A stretch of DNA of 64,000 nucleotides from the NCBI GenBank assembly GCA_019420275.1, contig JAHZHN010000003.1, forward strand, positions 197,467 to 261,466. Reading direction: 5' to 3'. The notes under the pieces were generated by a model. That model worked only from the letters and a program-made list of their open reading frames with translations, searched no databases and was not told the DNA's origin. The stretch's first letter is position 1; each line of letters starts with the position of its first letter. Below, piece by piece: positions 25,550 through 34,357 of this stretch. This stretch comes from Clostridiales bacterium (GTDB lineage Bacteria; Bacillota; Clostridia; Lachnospirales; Lachnospiraceae). Both the position numbers and the translations under genes were made by a program.

Positions 25550-26422
25550 ATGGAAACAATTGGGAGAAACAGTGCCTGCTGGTGCGGAAGCGGAAAGAAA
25601 TACAAAAAATGCCATTATCAGTTTGATGAGAAATTAAAGGAAATGGCACAGGAAGGACATCTTATTCCTTCTCATGATATGATAAAAAACAAAGAACAAA
25701 TTGATGGAATCAGGGAAAGCGGAAAAATCAATATCGCAGTTCTTGATTATGTGGCAGAGCATATTCGGCCGGGAGTTACAACGCAGCAGATTGATGACTG
25801 GGTGTATGAACAGACAACATCCAGAGGAGCGATTCCGGCTCCTCTGAATTATGAAGGATTTCCTAAAAGTGTGTGTACTTCTGTTAATGATCAGGTATGC
25901 CATGGAATACCGTCAGAAGACACTGTGCTGAAGGAAGGGGATATTGTAAATATTGATGTTTCTACCATTTATCATGGATATTTTTCTGATTCTTCCCGAA
26001 TGTTTTGCATCGGTGAAATATCAGCAGAGAAGAAAAAACTGGTAGAAGTGACCAAAGAGTGTGTCCAGGCAGGACTGGATGCGGTAAAACCATGGGATCT
26101 TTTGGGAAATATGGGCCATGCGGTTCATGAACATGCGCTGGCCAATGGTTATACAGTAGTGAGAGAAATCGGAGGACATGGCGTGGGGATTGAGTTCCAT
26201 GAGGATCCATATGTCAGTTATGTTTCACAGCCGGGAACCGGAATGGTAATGGCGCCGGGCATGATATTTACAATTGAGCCAATGGTTAATATGGGCAGCG
26301 ATAAGATATTTGTAGACGATGAAAATGGATGGACTGTATATACAGATGATGAGAAGCCGTCTGCCCAGTGGGAAGTACAGGTGCTGGTAACCGAGGATGG
26401 ATATGAAATCCTTGCTTATTAG
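25550..26422 (+). CDS. map: Type I methionine aminopeptidase with N-terminal SEC-C zinc motif
   Basis: About 290 residues. Removes the initiator Met from nascent proteins. The N-terminus GRNSACWCGSGKKYKKCH is a SEC-C zinc finger, absent from the short MAP form, and may help ribosome or protein binding. The pita-bread catalytic domain shows the metal ligands in NIDVSTIYHGYFSDSSRMF (two Asp), GGHGVGIEFHEDP (His), FTIEPMV (Glu) and WEVQVLVTEDG (Glu). AAAGGAAG at 25531-25538 overlaps a GTG alternative, so the ATG at 25550 is chosen. Confidence 0.92.
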   Translation: METIGRNSACWCGSGKKYKKCHYQFDEKLKEMAQEGHLIPSHDMIKNKEQIDGIRESGKINIAVLDYVAEHIRPGVTTQQIDDWVYEQTTSRGAIPAPLNYEGFPKSVCTSVNDQVCHGIPSEDTVLKEGDIVNIDVSTIYHGYFSDSSRMFCIGEISAEKKKLVEVTKECVQAGLDAVKPWDLLGNMGHAVHEHALANGYTVVREIGGHGVGIEFHEDPYVSYVSQPGTGMVMAPGMIFTIEPMVNMGSDKIFVDDENGWTVYTDDEKPSAQWEVQVLVTEDGYEILAY

Positions 26423-26445
26423 AGACTGAAGAAAGAGGTAGAGGC

Positions 26446-27120
26446 GTGGATCGGATTTTGATTGTAGAAGATGACGGCCATATTAATGAACTGCTGTATG
26501 AAGCTCTGACCAAAGAAGGATATGACTGTGAGCAGGCATTTTCCGGAACTGAGGCAGAGCGTCTCTTTCAGGAAAATGAGTATGCTCTTGTGATGCTGGA
26601 TCTGATGCTCCCGGGAATGCCGGGGGAAAAAGTACTTTCTTCTCTTCGGAAGAACAAAAAGACACCGGTCATTGTTCTTACAGCGAAGGATCAGCTGGAT
26701 GACAAAGTAGATCTTCTAAAGAGCGGCGCGGATGATTATATTACAAAACCGTTTAATATTGAAGAAGTGCTTGCCAGGGTTTTGGTGCAGATGCGCCGCA
26801 GAAACCAAGAAGATACATCGGAGACGCTTTCCTACAAGGAAATGACGCTTCACAGAGATACGTTTCAGATAGAAATTCAGGGGCAGGAGCTTCCCAGGGT
26901 TACAAAACAGGAATTTGCGATTTTGGAGCTTCTGCTTCGAAATCCTAAAAAAGTATTCAGTAAAGAAGAGATTTTTGAATATGCCTGGGATGAAGTTTAT
27001 ATGGGTGAGACAAAGACGCTGGATGTACATATCAGCAATATCAGAAAGAAGATAAAGCAGGTGACAGATGAAGGGTATATTGAGACGGTCTGGGGTATCG
27101 GATATCGTCTGCAGCGGTAA
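26446..27120 (+). CDS. OmpR-family response regulator
   Basis: 224 residues, GTG start after AAAGAGGTAGAG. The receiver has the acidic cluster ILIVEDDGH, phosphoacceptor D52 in VMLDLMLPG, Thr in VLTAKDQ and Lys in YITKPFN. The winged-helix effector ends with TLDVHISNIRKKI and ETVWGIGYRLQR. Its partner should be the histidine kinase at 28962-29867, which lies on the other side of an ABC transporter. Two direct TTTACT repeats 11 bp apart just after its stop (27123, 27134) could be its own binding site, controlling the transporter genes. Confidence 0.9.
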   Translation: MDRILIVEDDGHINELLYEALTKEGYDCEQAFSGTEAERLFQENEYALVMLDLMLPGMPGEKVLSSLRKNKKTPVIVLTAKDQLDDKVDLLKSGADDYITKPFNIEEVLARVLVQMRRRNQEDTSETLSYKEMTLHRDTFQIEIQGQELPRVTKQEFAILELLLRNPKKVFSKEEIFEYAWDEVYMGETKTLDVHISNIRKKIKQVTDEGYIETVWGIGYRLQR

Positions 27121-27122
27121 TC

Positions 27123-27139
27123 TTTACTCTTTTTTTACT
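27123..27139 (+). promoter_or_regulatory. Direct repeats, candidate response-regulator site
   Basis: TTTACT occurs at 27123-27128 and again at 27134-27139, an 11-bp period that fits tandem binding of an OmpR/PhoB-type regulator, 68 bp before the ABC transporter start. No convincing promoter hexamers were found beside it, and T-rich sequence makes chance repeats possible. Confidence 0.35.
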
Positions 27140-27206
27140 TTTTATTTGCGATTGATTAGGATTCTCATCGTAAGATAAAAGCAAATAAGAAAAGGAGTGA
27201 GAGAAA

Positions 27207-28130
27207 ATGGAAAAATTGCTACAGACGTATGGTCTGACAAAACAATTTGGAAAACATAAAGCTGTAAACCATGTAGATATCCATGTGAACCGCGGATCGA
27301 TCTACGGTTTCATCGGAAGAAACGGGGCGGGAAAGACAACATTTCTGCGTATGGTCTGCGGACTGGCTTCCCCAACGGAAGGAGAAATTGAGCTGTTTGG
27401 ATGCAGAGGAAAACAGCTTCAGGAAATTCGTTCGCGGATCGGATGTCTGATCGAAGGTCCGGGTTTGTATGGAAATATGACAGCAGAGGAGAACCTGAAA
27501 ATAAAATGCAAATTCTGCGGAATCAAAAAACCGGGATACATCAATGAACTGCTGGAGATCGTAGGTCTTGCCGATGTCGGGCGCAAAAAGACAAAAAGGT
27601 TTTCTCTTGGAATGAGGCAGCGGCTTGGAATTGCCATGGCTTTGGTAGGAGAACCTGATTTTCTGGTACTGGATGAACCAATCAACGGTCTGGATCCCCA
27701 GGGAATCGCGGAGGTCAGAGATACGATTCTGCGTCTGAACCATGAGAGAAACATGACGATCATGATTTCCAGTCATATTTTAGAGGAACTGTCAAAGATT
27801 GCAACAGATTATGGAATTATCCATCAGGGATGTCTGCTTCAGGAACTGACCAGAGAAGAACTGATGGAGCGGTGCTCGGAGCGGATTGAGATCTGTCTGA
27901 ATCATCCGAAAGAAGCGTGTCCGGTTTTGGACCGGATGGGATTTACCAACTACCGGGTGGTGGATTCAGAACATATCCAGGTATATGAACGGCTGGAAGA
28001 GAGCGGAAAACTAAATATGGAACTTGCAAAGGCAGGAATCCTGATCAAAGGATTTTCCGTAACCAGTGAAGAACTGGAAAGTTATTTTTTCAATCTGACA
28101 GGAGGTGCATCTCATGCTGAACGCGGTTAA
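27207..28130 (+). CDS. ABC transporter ATP-binding protein (BcrA/LanF-like)
   Basis: 307 residues. ABC ATPase with Walker A GRNGAGKTT, signature LGMRQRLGIAMAL (LSLGMRQR type, here FSLGMRQR), Walker B FLVLDEPINGLDP and the switch His in MISSHILEEL. The C-terminal extension after about residue 215 is usual for bacitracin or lantibiotic-resistance type exporters. The partner permease overlaps its end by 17 bp. With the flanking two-component genes it forms a four-gene detoxification or peptide-sensing module. The substrate is unknown. AAAAGGAGTG precedes the start. Confidence 0.88.
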   Translation: MEKLLQTYGLTKQFGKHKAVNHVDIHVNRGSIYGFIGRNGAGKTTFLRMVCGLASPTEGEIELFGCRGKQLQEIRSRIGCLIEGPGLYGNMTAEENLKIKCKFCGIKKPGYINELLEIVGLADVGRKKTKRFSLGMRQRLGIAMALVGEPDFLVLDEPINGLDPQGIAEVRDTILRLNHERNMTIMISSHILEELSKIATDYGIIHQGCLLQELTREELMERCSERIEICLNHPKEACPVLDRMGFTNYRVVDSEHIQVYERLEESGKLNMELAKAGILIKGFSVTSEELESYFFNLTGGASHAERG

Positions 28131-28962
28131 AATGGATTTCTATCGAATGATCAGGACGAAGAGTCTGTATGTAGTAATTCTGATCTTTGTTATGATGACA
28201 GTGATTTCTACGATTTTGTGCAAAAGTGAATTTGATGATATGGAGATGCAGCAGGATAATTATGAAACTGTCATGCAGGAAGAGGACAATGACACGGTGA
28301 ATGCGGGAATTTCAGTAATTCTTCCTACAAAACCCGGAGAGAAAGTTACAGTTTACGATATGTTTTATGCCAATGTAAAAGGAAAAGAAGTTGCGTTGTT
28401 TCTTGTTATTTTTGCTGTTATATTTTCTGCTGCAGATTTTAAAAGCGGTTATATAAAAAATATTGGCGGCCAGACAAGAAAACGTTTCTATCTGATTTTG
28501 TCAAAGGCAGTGTCTCTTTGTATCTATACGGTATTTTTGTTTGGAGTATTTATTATTGCACAGGCAGTATCCAATCAGGTGATCCTGGGTTATTTGAAGT
28601 GGGGGCCTCCGGAAGAATTCCTTCCATATCTGGGAGTGCAGCTGCTGCTGCATGCTGCGTTTGCTCTGTTTATCATGGCAGTGACCATCATCATTCAGAA
28701 CAATGTGATCAGCATGGCTCTTGCCATCTGTCTCTGCCTGGATCTTATGGCAGTTGTATATTCTCTTTTTGACCATGCAGCACAGAAAATCGGTGCAGAA
28801 GGATTTCATCTGGCGGAATATACAGCAACAGGACGAATAGCCATGCTTCCAATGGCATTAGAGAATACTGATCTGCGGGTATCACTTGTGACCGCGGCGG
28901 TATTTATTGCAGGATCTCTGATCATCTGTGGAGCTGTTTTTCAAAAGAGGGATATTCATTGA
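28114..28962 (+). CDS. ABC transporter permease (ABC-2 type)
   Basis: 282 residues, about six membrane helices: one near residues 15-35, then a 60-residue outside segment rich in acidic residues, then five helices from about 90 to 280. This is the ABC-2 arrangement for BcrB/LanE-like permeases. A GTG at 28105 is possible, but AGGAGGT at 28100-28106 is 7 nt before the ATG at 28114. It overlaps the ATPase gene upstream and, by one base, the kinase gene downstream. Only one permease is present, so it would act as a homodimer. Confidence 0.8.
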   Translation: MLNAVKMDFYRMIRTKSLYVVILIFVMMTVISTILCKSEFDDMEMQQDNYETVMQEEDNDTVNAGISVILPTKPGEKVTVYDMFYANVKGKEVALFLVIFAVIFSAADFKSGYIKNIGGQTRKRFYLILSKAVSLCIYTVFLFGVFIIAQAVSNQVILGYLKWGPPEEFLPYLGVQLLLHAAFALFIMAVTIIIQNNVISMALAICLCLDLMAVVYSLFDHAAQKIGAEGFHLAEYTATGRIAMLPMALENTDLRVSLVTAAVFIAGSLIICGAVFQKRDIH

Positions 28963-29867
28963 TGAGTTTAAAAATAATCATAGCTGTTTTAACAGGCATA
29001 ATTGTAATATTGGTCCTGCTTTTAGCAGGATATCAGCGGCAGGTGAAAAGCATCTGCCGCCAGCTTAGGTTCTGGAAAAAGTATGACAGTAATTTAATGA
29101 TTTCCAGAGAAATAGAATGGGGAGGCATTGGAGATCTGGCGGATATACTGAACGAGATGCTGGAGCTCCGAAAGAGAGAAAAGAAAAAATATATGGAAAA
29201 AGAGCAGATGATTTCTGATATTTATACGAATCTTTCTCATGACATACGAACACCTCTTACATCGCTGGATGGATATTTTCAGATGTTGGAAACCACAAAA
29301 GAGGAAAAAGAGCAGAAACGCTATATCCGTATCATCCAGGAAAGAATTGAGAGCCTCAATGATATGTTGGAGGAATTGTTTACGTATACAAAATTGAAAA
29401 ATGAGACATATCATCTGAAAATGGAGCGCTGCCTGCTCAGCAGGATTTTAAAAGATACGGTTTTTTCTTATTATGACGAGTGGACGAAAAGAGGAATAGA
29501 GCCGATTTTTGATATTACGGAAAAGCCGGCAGCGGTTATGGGAAACCCGGAAGCTCTGCGGCGGATGATCCAGAATATCATTAAGAATGGACTGGATCAT
29601 GGAGAAGGACAGATGAAGATTGCATTAAAGACGGAAGGGATGAACTGTATTCTCAGGTTTGAAAATCAGGTAGAGCATCCGGAGGAAATCGAAACAGAGA
29701 GGATTTTTGAGCGGTTTTATAAAGCAGACGAAGCAAGAAGCAAAAATTCAGCCGGTCTGGGCCTTTCGATCGCAAAAGAGTTTGCAGAAAGGATGGGAGG
29801 AAAGATCCGTGCGGATGTAACAGGCTTCTGCTTTTCCATTGAGATTAAATTTCCGATGGTTCAATAA
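28962..29867 (+). CDS. Sensor histidine kinase without extracellular sensor
   Basis: 301 residues. A single N-terminal membrane helix (about 4-24) is followed directly by a linker and the HisKA domain NLSHDIRTPLTSLDGY (phospho-His), N-box MIQNIIKNGLDH and G-box NSAGLGLSIAKEF. No periplasmic domain is present, so it probably senses through the membrane or through the adjacent transporter, as BceS-like kinases do. The ATG at 28962 shares its A with the permease stop. It should phosphorylate the OmpR-type regulator at 26446. Confidence 0.88.
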   Translation: MSLKIIIAVLTGIIVILVLLLAGYQRQVKSICRQLRFWKKYDSNLMISREIEWGGIGDLADILNEMLELRKREKKKYMEKEQMISDIYTNLSHDIRTPLTSLDGYFQMLETTKEEKEQKRYIRIIQERIESLNDMLEELFTYTKLKNETYHLKMERCLLSRILKDTVFSYYDEWTKRGIEPIFDITEKPAAVMGNPEALRRMIQNIIKNGLDHGEGQMKIALKTEGMNCILRFENQVEHPEEIETERIFERFYKADEARSKNSAGLGLSIAKEFAERMGGKIRADVTGFCFSIEIKFPMVQ

Positions 29868-29926
29868 ATGATTAGACCTGACTGGAATTGTATGGTATGC
29901 TATGGAGATAGAAGGAGGACTGAAAT

Positions 29927-30943
29927 TTGAGAAAAGAAGCATCTTTGGAATTATGGAAAAAATTGTATGAAAGAGCAAAGGAGATTGATGATCTTGCGCC
30001 ATGGCAGTATGTATCTGCGTCAAATCTGATTTCCATTGTCTCAGAAAACCGCAAGGATCCGGTCTTTTTAAATATCACAGGAATGGGAACGGATTTCCGG
30101 TCTGTGAATCTGTATCAGGGACTGGAGGGATATGGAGATTATCATATGGCGGCTACGGTCGGGCAGACGGATCTGACGGATGATTATGTGATGTTTGAAC
30201 AGAATGTCCTGACATTGTACTGGAACAGTATGATGGATGTATCACCGGAGCAGAGAGAGATTATCGATCAGCTGGATGTGAAATTTCACGATCTTGGCAG
30301 CTGGATGGAATTTGTTTCTCAGAAGAAGAGATTTTGGCCTCATCTTCCGGATGAGGAAGAAGTAAAGCTGCTGATTGATGCGTATGAGAATTTGATCATG
30401 GTAATCCGTGCGGTCAGAGATAAGAAGATTGATCTGGATCTGGAACAGGGAGAATGTATTTACCGTGTTTATGACAAAGAAACCGGAAAATGGAATATGT
30501 TTGTGGATGCTCAGCCTGATATGGAAAAACAGTTTCCTGCTGTGCAGCTGAATGAGGAAGATTTGAAAAAGCAGCTTCAGGAAAAACCTCAGACGGATGC
30601 GGAACTGATCATGGATTTCAGTTATGCGGGATTTCCGGCACAGGATGAGGCATATGATCAGCCGGTTCATCCATTGATGTTCATTGCAGTGGACAGTACC
30701 AGGAAAGAAGTTCTGGAAGCCTATTTTCTTTCGCCGGATGATGGAGAAATCGAAGCGGCGCTGAATTTCTTTATTGCTTATGTAGAACGCCATGGCCGGA
30801 TGAAACGAATCAAAGCAAGGAACCCATGGATTTTTGGAGCGCTTGCTGACACCTGTGCGCTCTGTCAGGTGGAACTGGTTCATGATCCGATTCAGGAAGC
30901 GGATGCGATTGAACAGGATATTAAGAGACGCGCGCAGTCTTAG
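29927..30943 (+). CDS. Uncharacterised protein, possibly DUF7309/DUF6930-like
   Basis: 338 residues, soluble, acidic. TTG start: GAAGGAGG at 29911-29918 lies 8 nt before the TTG at 29927, and no ATG competes. I recognise no catalytic motif. The N-terminal half (ITGMGTDFRSVNLYQGLEGYG) and the C-terminal half (HPLMFIAVDSTRKEVLEAYF, NPWIFGALADTCALC) look like two domains that resemble DUF7309 and DUF6930, but this is from memory and tentative. It follows the kinase gene by 59 bp, which may be incidental. A strong terminator follows. Confidence 0.6.
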   Translation: MRKEASLELWKKLYERAKEIDDLAPWQYVSASNLISIVSENRKDPVFLNITGMGTDFRSVNLYQGLEGYGDYHMAATVGQTDLTDDYVMFEQNVLTLYWNSMMDVSPEQREIIDQLDVKFHDLGSWMEFVSQKKRFWPHLPDEEEVKLLIDAYENLIMVIRAVRDKKIDLDLEQGECIYRVYDKETGKWNMFVDAQPDMEKQFPAVQLNEEDLKKQLQEKPQTDAELIMDFSYAGFPAQDEAYDQPVHPLMFIAVDSTRKEVLEAYFLSPDDGEIEAALNFFIAYVERHGRMKRIKARNPWIFGALADTCALCQVELVHDPIQEADAIEQDIKRRAQS

Positions 30944-30976
30944 GCAGCACAGGGAGAATAAAAGGCGGAACATGAT

Positions 30977-31015
30977 AAAGACGCGGCAGGGAAGGAGAAC
31001 CTGCCGCGTCTTTTT
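30977..31015 (+). terminator. Rho-independent terminator
   Basis: A perfect 14-bp GC-rich stem (30977-30990 with 31000-31013, core GACGCGGCAGG) with a 9-nt loop and five T. It ends the transcript of the gene at 29927 and lies just before the convergent small gene. Confidence 0.92.
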
Positions 31016-31035
31016 GAGGAAAACATTGAAAATGA

Positions 31036-31347
31036 TCAGGCACTGATCTGTTTTATGCGCCAGAAAATGGAAGTATATAATTGATAAAAGTTGCCTTTTT
31101 TTAGAGGAAAAATATGGGGAATACCAATCTGCCGGGCAATTTCCTGAATCTCAGAGGAATCACTGAATAAGAAATACCGAATCTGCTGCGGATCCATAAA
31201 CCGGCTCATTGATATAAACTGCTGTCTGTTGGTAAAGATTTCAATAGAGAAGTTCCCGCATATCTTATGGAGAAAGCGAAGAAAAAAGGCTATTCCCACA
31301 CAGGAAGACCGGATATGGGAAAAATCAAAAACACAGATAGTCTTCAT
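31036..31347 (-). CDS. Small uncharacterised protein
   Basis: 103 residues on the minus strand. The evidence that it is real is an excellent AAGGAGGT site 8 nt before its ATG and its place in an otherwise empty gap between a terminator and a divergent AraC gene. The sequence MKTICVFDFSHIRSSCVGIA begins with a beta-strand/Asp pattern, and FSIEIFTNRQQF and RQIGIPHIFPLKKGNF suggest a small alpha/beta fold. I do not recognise a family. Its position opposite the AraC regulator suggests shared control. Confidence 0.6.
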   Translation of the reverse strand: MKTICVFDFSHIRSSCVGIAFFLRFLHKICGNFSIEIFTNRQQFISMSRFMDPQQIRYFLFSDSSEIQEIARQIGIPHIFPLKKGNFYQLYTSIFWRIKQISA

Positions 31348-31459
31348 ATTTTATTACCTCCTTGTATTTTCCTTTAATATCATTATAATTTGAAATATAG
31401 AGAAAATATATCAAGATAATAGGAAAAACTATAACAATCCTATGAAATGAAGGAATCAG

Positions 31460-32332
31460 ATGCGTCAGATTGTAACAGATGGAAGTTTAAAAGAATCTCT
31501 GGATGTCCGGTTTCCTTTTAAAATAACGAGAGAAGATTATGCCAATTATTATCATCATTATTTCAGGGCACACTGGCATCCGGAAATAGAGATACACTTG
31601 CTGATGGAGGGGGAAAGTTTTTTTACGATTCAGAACAGAGATTATTATTTAAAAGCGGGAGAAGGTCTGTTTATCAATCAGAATATCCTGCATCTTGGGT
31701 TCGTGACAGAGAAAGATCTGTGCAAAAGTATTGTCATTCGGATGGAACCTTATTTTCTTGACAGGGATCAGAAGGGAATCGTGTATCAAAAATATGTAAA
31801 ACCGGTCATAGAAAGCCGGAAGCTGGAGCAGTTGCGCCTTTCCGGTGATGTGCCCTGGCAGAAACAGTGGATGAAGGACTTTCTGGAGATCGCAGATCTC
31901 TTTGATGAAAAAGCAGATGGATATGAATTGGAAATCCAGGGGCGTGTATCAAAGTTATGGAAAGAATTTTATCTTCAGACAAAACATCTTCAGCATATTC
32001 CTCTGCCGGAAAATAAAGATACGGAAAAAATGAAAATGGCGCTTTCTTTTATTGAAGAAAATTACGAAAAGAAAATAACCCTTGCACAGAATGCCCATGC
32101 CTGTGGGACATGCCAGAGTGAGTGCTGCCGTATTTTTCAGGAAATTTTAAAGACGAGTCCGATGGAATATGTGAATACAGTGCGGATCCAAAACAGCCTG
32201 AATGCGCTGAAAAATAAGAAAAAATCCATTACAGAGATTGCGTATCAATCCGGCTTTTCCAGTGCCAGTTATTATGCGGAAGTTTTTAGAAAGAAAATGG
32301 GGTGCACACCTGGTCAGTATCGGAAAAAGTAA
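31460..32332 (+). CDS. AraC family regulator with cupin domain
   Basis: 290 residues. The N-terminal cupin-like ligand domain contains HWHPEIEIHLLMEGE and YYLKAGEGLFINQNILH. The C-terminal pair of helix-turn-helix motifs (about 190-290) ends with the AraC signature ITEIAYQSGFSSASYYAEVF followed by GCTPGQYRKK. Regulators of this form usually sense a sugar. No transport or sugar genes are adjacent, so the target is unknown, though the divergent 103-residue gene is a candidate. GAAGGA lies close upstream of the ATG. Confidence 0.85.
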   Translation: MRQIVTDGSLKESLDVRFPFKITREDYANYYHHYFRAHWHPEIEIHLLMEGESFFTIQNRDYYLKAGEGLFINQNILHLGFVTEKDLCKSIVIRMEPYFLDRDQKGIVYQKYVKPVIESRKLEQLRLSGDVPWQKQWMKDFLEIADLFDEKADGYELEIQGRVSKLWKEFYLQTKHLQHIPLPENKDTEKMKMALSFIEENYEKKITLAQNAHACGTCQSECCRIFQEILKTSPMEYVNTVRIQNSLNALKNKKKSITEIAYQSGFSSASYYAEVFRKKMGCTPGQYRKK

Positions 32333-32403
32333 AAAGATTGAATGGAAATTTTGCATTTCGTTTCATTTCTTTATATAATGGGAAAGTCTGTCGGGAAAGC
32401 TGG

Positions 32404-32432
32404 TTGACAAAATACCTAGGTATTGATAGAAT
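32404..32432 (+). promoter_or_regulatory. Strong promoter of the histidine operon
   Basis: TTGACA (32404-32409) and TAGAAT (32427-32432), 17 bp apart. The spacer contains the perfect 14-bp palindrome AATACCTAGGTATT (32411-32424), placed where a repressor would block RNA polymerase. Confidence 0.85.
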
Positions 32433-32446
32433 ACTAGAGTGTTTTA

Positions 32447-32487
32447 TGTGCTAATGAGGTAGCACTTTAATTTAATAAAGTGACAAG
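32447..32487 (+). promoter_or_regulatory. his leader with two overlapping hairpins
   Basis: After the promoter, GTGCTA/TAGCAC (starting near 32449) and CACTTT/AAAGTG can form hairpins that share the CAC triplet and therefore exclude each other. The second ends next to the AAGGAG site of hisZ, so it could affect translation. No T-box or histidine-rich leader peptide is seen. Confidence 0.4.
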
Positions 32488-32498
32488 GAGTAGAGAAA

Positions 32499-33680
32499 AT
32501 GAATAAGAAGAGAGTCCATACGCCGGAAGGTGTCAGAGATGTTTATGGAATAGAATACAGACGGAGAAGTAAGCTGAAAGATAAATTAAAGCATGTTTTC
32601 GCTGGCTATGGATATGAAGGAATCCGAACCCCGGGATTTGAATTTTTTGATGTATTCAACAGTGAAAAAGGAACGGTCTCTTCACGGGAAATGTATAAGT
32701 TTTTTGATCGGGAAGGAAATACTCTGGTGTTAAGACCGGATGTGACACCATCCATTGCCAGATGTGTGGCGAAGTATTTTAGTGAAGAAAAAGTGGGAAT
32801 CCGCCTTTGTTATGCCGGGAATGTTTTTTTAAATAATTCCAGTTATCAGCTGAAGTTAAAGGAAACCTGTCAGCTGGGAGCAGAATTGGTCAATGATGAC
32901 TCTGTTCAGGCAGACAGTGAAGTCATTGCCATGGCGGTAGACTGCTTTTTGACAGCGGGGCTGCATGATTTCAGGATTTCCATTGGAGAAGTAGAATTCT
33001 TTCAGGGATTAACAGACACCATTGCGGATGATGAGATTAAAGTTCATTTAAGGGAATTTATTCTAAACAAGAATTATTTTGGATTAATGGAATATGTGGA
33101 GAATCTGGATATTCCTGATGAAGTAAAGCAGGTATTTTTAAGATTTAATGAGCTGAATGGCGATGTGGAGATTCTTGACCAGGCAGAAAAAATGGTCAGC
33201 AATGACATCTCCAGGAAGGCAATCGCACGTTTGCGCAAGGTATATGAGATTTTAAAGCTTTATGGCAAAGAAAAGTATGTTGGATTTGATCTTGGAATGC
33301 TGAATAAACATAATTACTATACAGGAATTATTTTTAAGGGATACACATATGGAACTGGAGATGCAGTGTTAAAAGGAGGCCGCTACGATAACCTGATCGA
33401 ACAGTTCGGAAAAAAGGCGCCGTCTGTTGGTTTTGCCATTGTGCTGGACGAACTTATGACAGCTCTTCAGAGACAGGAAATCCCGATGGAAGCGGAATCT
33501 GTTCATACGATGATCGTTTACAAAGAAGAGCTTATGCAGGATGCTGTGGCAAAAGCTAATGAACTTCGTCAGCAGGGCCGCAGTGTGATTTTGGAGCGTC
33601 AGAATAAAGACTGCTCAAAGGAAGATTATGAACAGTTTGCCAAAGAACATTATCTGGGCGAAGTATTATATTTTGTATAG
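32499..33680 (+). CDS. hisZ: ATP phosphoribosyltransferase regulatory subunit
   Basis: 393 residues. HisZ is a catalytically inactive HisRS paralogue that activates the short HisG and mediates histidine feedback. HisRS-like pieces are THTPEGVRDVYG-type start (VHTPEGVRDVYG), FFDREGNTLVLRPDVTPSIAR (motif 2 region) and GGRYDNLIEQFG. It lacks the full anticodon-binding domain of a true HisRS. ACAAGGAG precedes the ATG. It heads hisZ-hisG-hisD-hisB-hisIE, and its presence agrees with the short HisG that follows. Confidence 0.92.
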   Translation: MNKKRVHTPEGVRDVYGIEYRRRSKLKDKLKHVFAGYGYEGIRTPGFEFFDVFNSEKGTVSSREMYKFFDREGNTLVLRPDVTPSIARCVAKYFSEEKVGIRLCYAGNVFLNNSSYQLKLKETCQLGAELVNDDSVQADSEVIAMAVDCFLTAGLHDFRISIGEVEFFQGLTDTIADDEIKVHLREFILNKNYFGLMEYVENLDIPDEVKQVFLRFNELNGDVEILDQAEKMVSNDISRKAIARLRKVYEILKLYGKEKYVGFDLGMLNKHNYYTGIIFKGYTYGTGDAVLKGGRYDNLIEQFGKKAPSVGFAIVLDELMTALQRQEIPMEAESVHTMIVYKEELMQDAVAKANELRQQGRSVILERQNKDCSKEDYEQFAKEHYLGEVLYFV

Positions 33681-33698
33681 GAAAGGAAAGAAAACAAC

Positions 33699-34346
33699 AT
33701 GAGATATATTACATTTGCGCTGGCGAAAGGCCGTCTGGCAAAGAAGACCCTGTCTTTGCTGGAACAGATCGGCATCACCTGCGATGAGATGAAAGATGAG
33801 AAAACAAGAAAGCTGATTTTTGTAAACGAGGACCTGAAGCTGAAATTTTTCCTGTCCAAGGCCAGTGATGTTCCAACTTATGTAGAGTATGGGGCAGCGG
33901 ATATTGGAGTTGTGGGAAAAGATACCATTTTGGAAGAAGGGCGAAATCTATATGAGGTGCTGGATCTAAAGTTTGGAGCCTGCCGGATGTGCGTGTGCGG
34001 CCCAAAAGAAGCAAAAAAATATCTTTCCGGAAATGAGATTATCCGGGTTGCATCCAAATACCCGCATATTGCAAAAGAATACTTTAACAACCAAAAGTTG
34101 CAGACCGTAGAAATTGTGAAGCTGAATGGATCTGTAGAACTCGCGCCGATCGTAGGACTGTCTGAGGTGATCGTCGATATTGTTGAGACCGGAACGACAC
34201 TGAAGGAAAATGGGCTGGAAGTCCTGGAAGAGATTTGCCCGCTGTCTGCCAGAATGGTTGTAAATCAGGTGAGTCAGAAAATGGAACAGGAGCGGATCAG
34301 CAAGATGATCGTAGCGTTAAAGAAATTATTAGATGAGAAAAAATAG
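33699..34346 (+). CDS. hisG: ATP phosphoribosyltransferase, short form
   Basis: 215 residues, the length of HisZ-dependent HisG (long forms are near 300 and carry their own regulatory domain). First step of histidine synthesis: ATP plus PRPP to phosphoribosyl-ATP. Typical segments are ITFALAKGRLAKKTLSLLEQ, VEYGAADIGVVGKDTI, VASKYPHIAKEYF and the PRPP-binding IVDIVETGTTLKENGL. It lies 18 bp after hisZ with GAAAGGAA upstream. Confidence 0.95.
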   Translation: MRYITFALAKGRLAKKTLSLLEQIGITCDEMKDEKTRKLIFVNEDLKLKFFLSKASDVPTYVEYGAADIGVVGKDTILEEGRNLYEVLDLKFGACRMCVCGPKEAKKYLSGNEIIRVASKYPHIAKEYFNNQKLQTVEIVKLNGSVELAPIVGLSEVIVDIVETGTTLKENGLEVLEEICPLSARMVVNQVSQKMEQERISKMIVALKKLLDEKK

Positions 34347-34357
34347 AGGTACATAAT

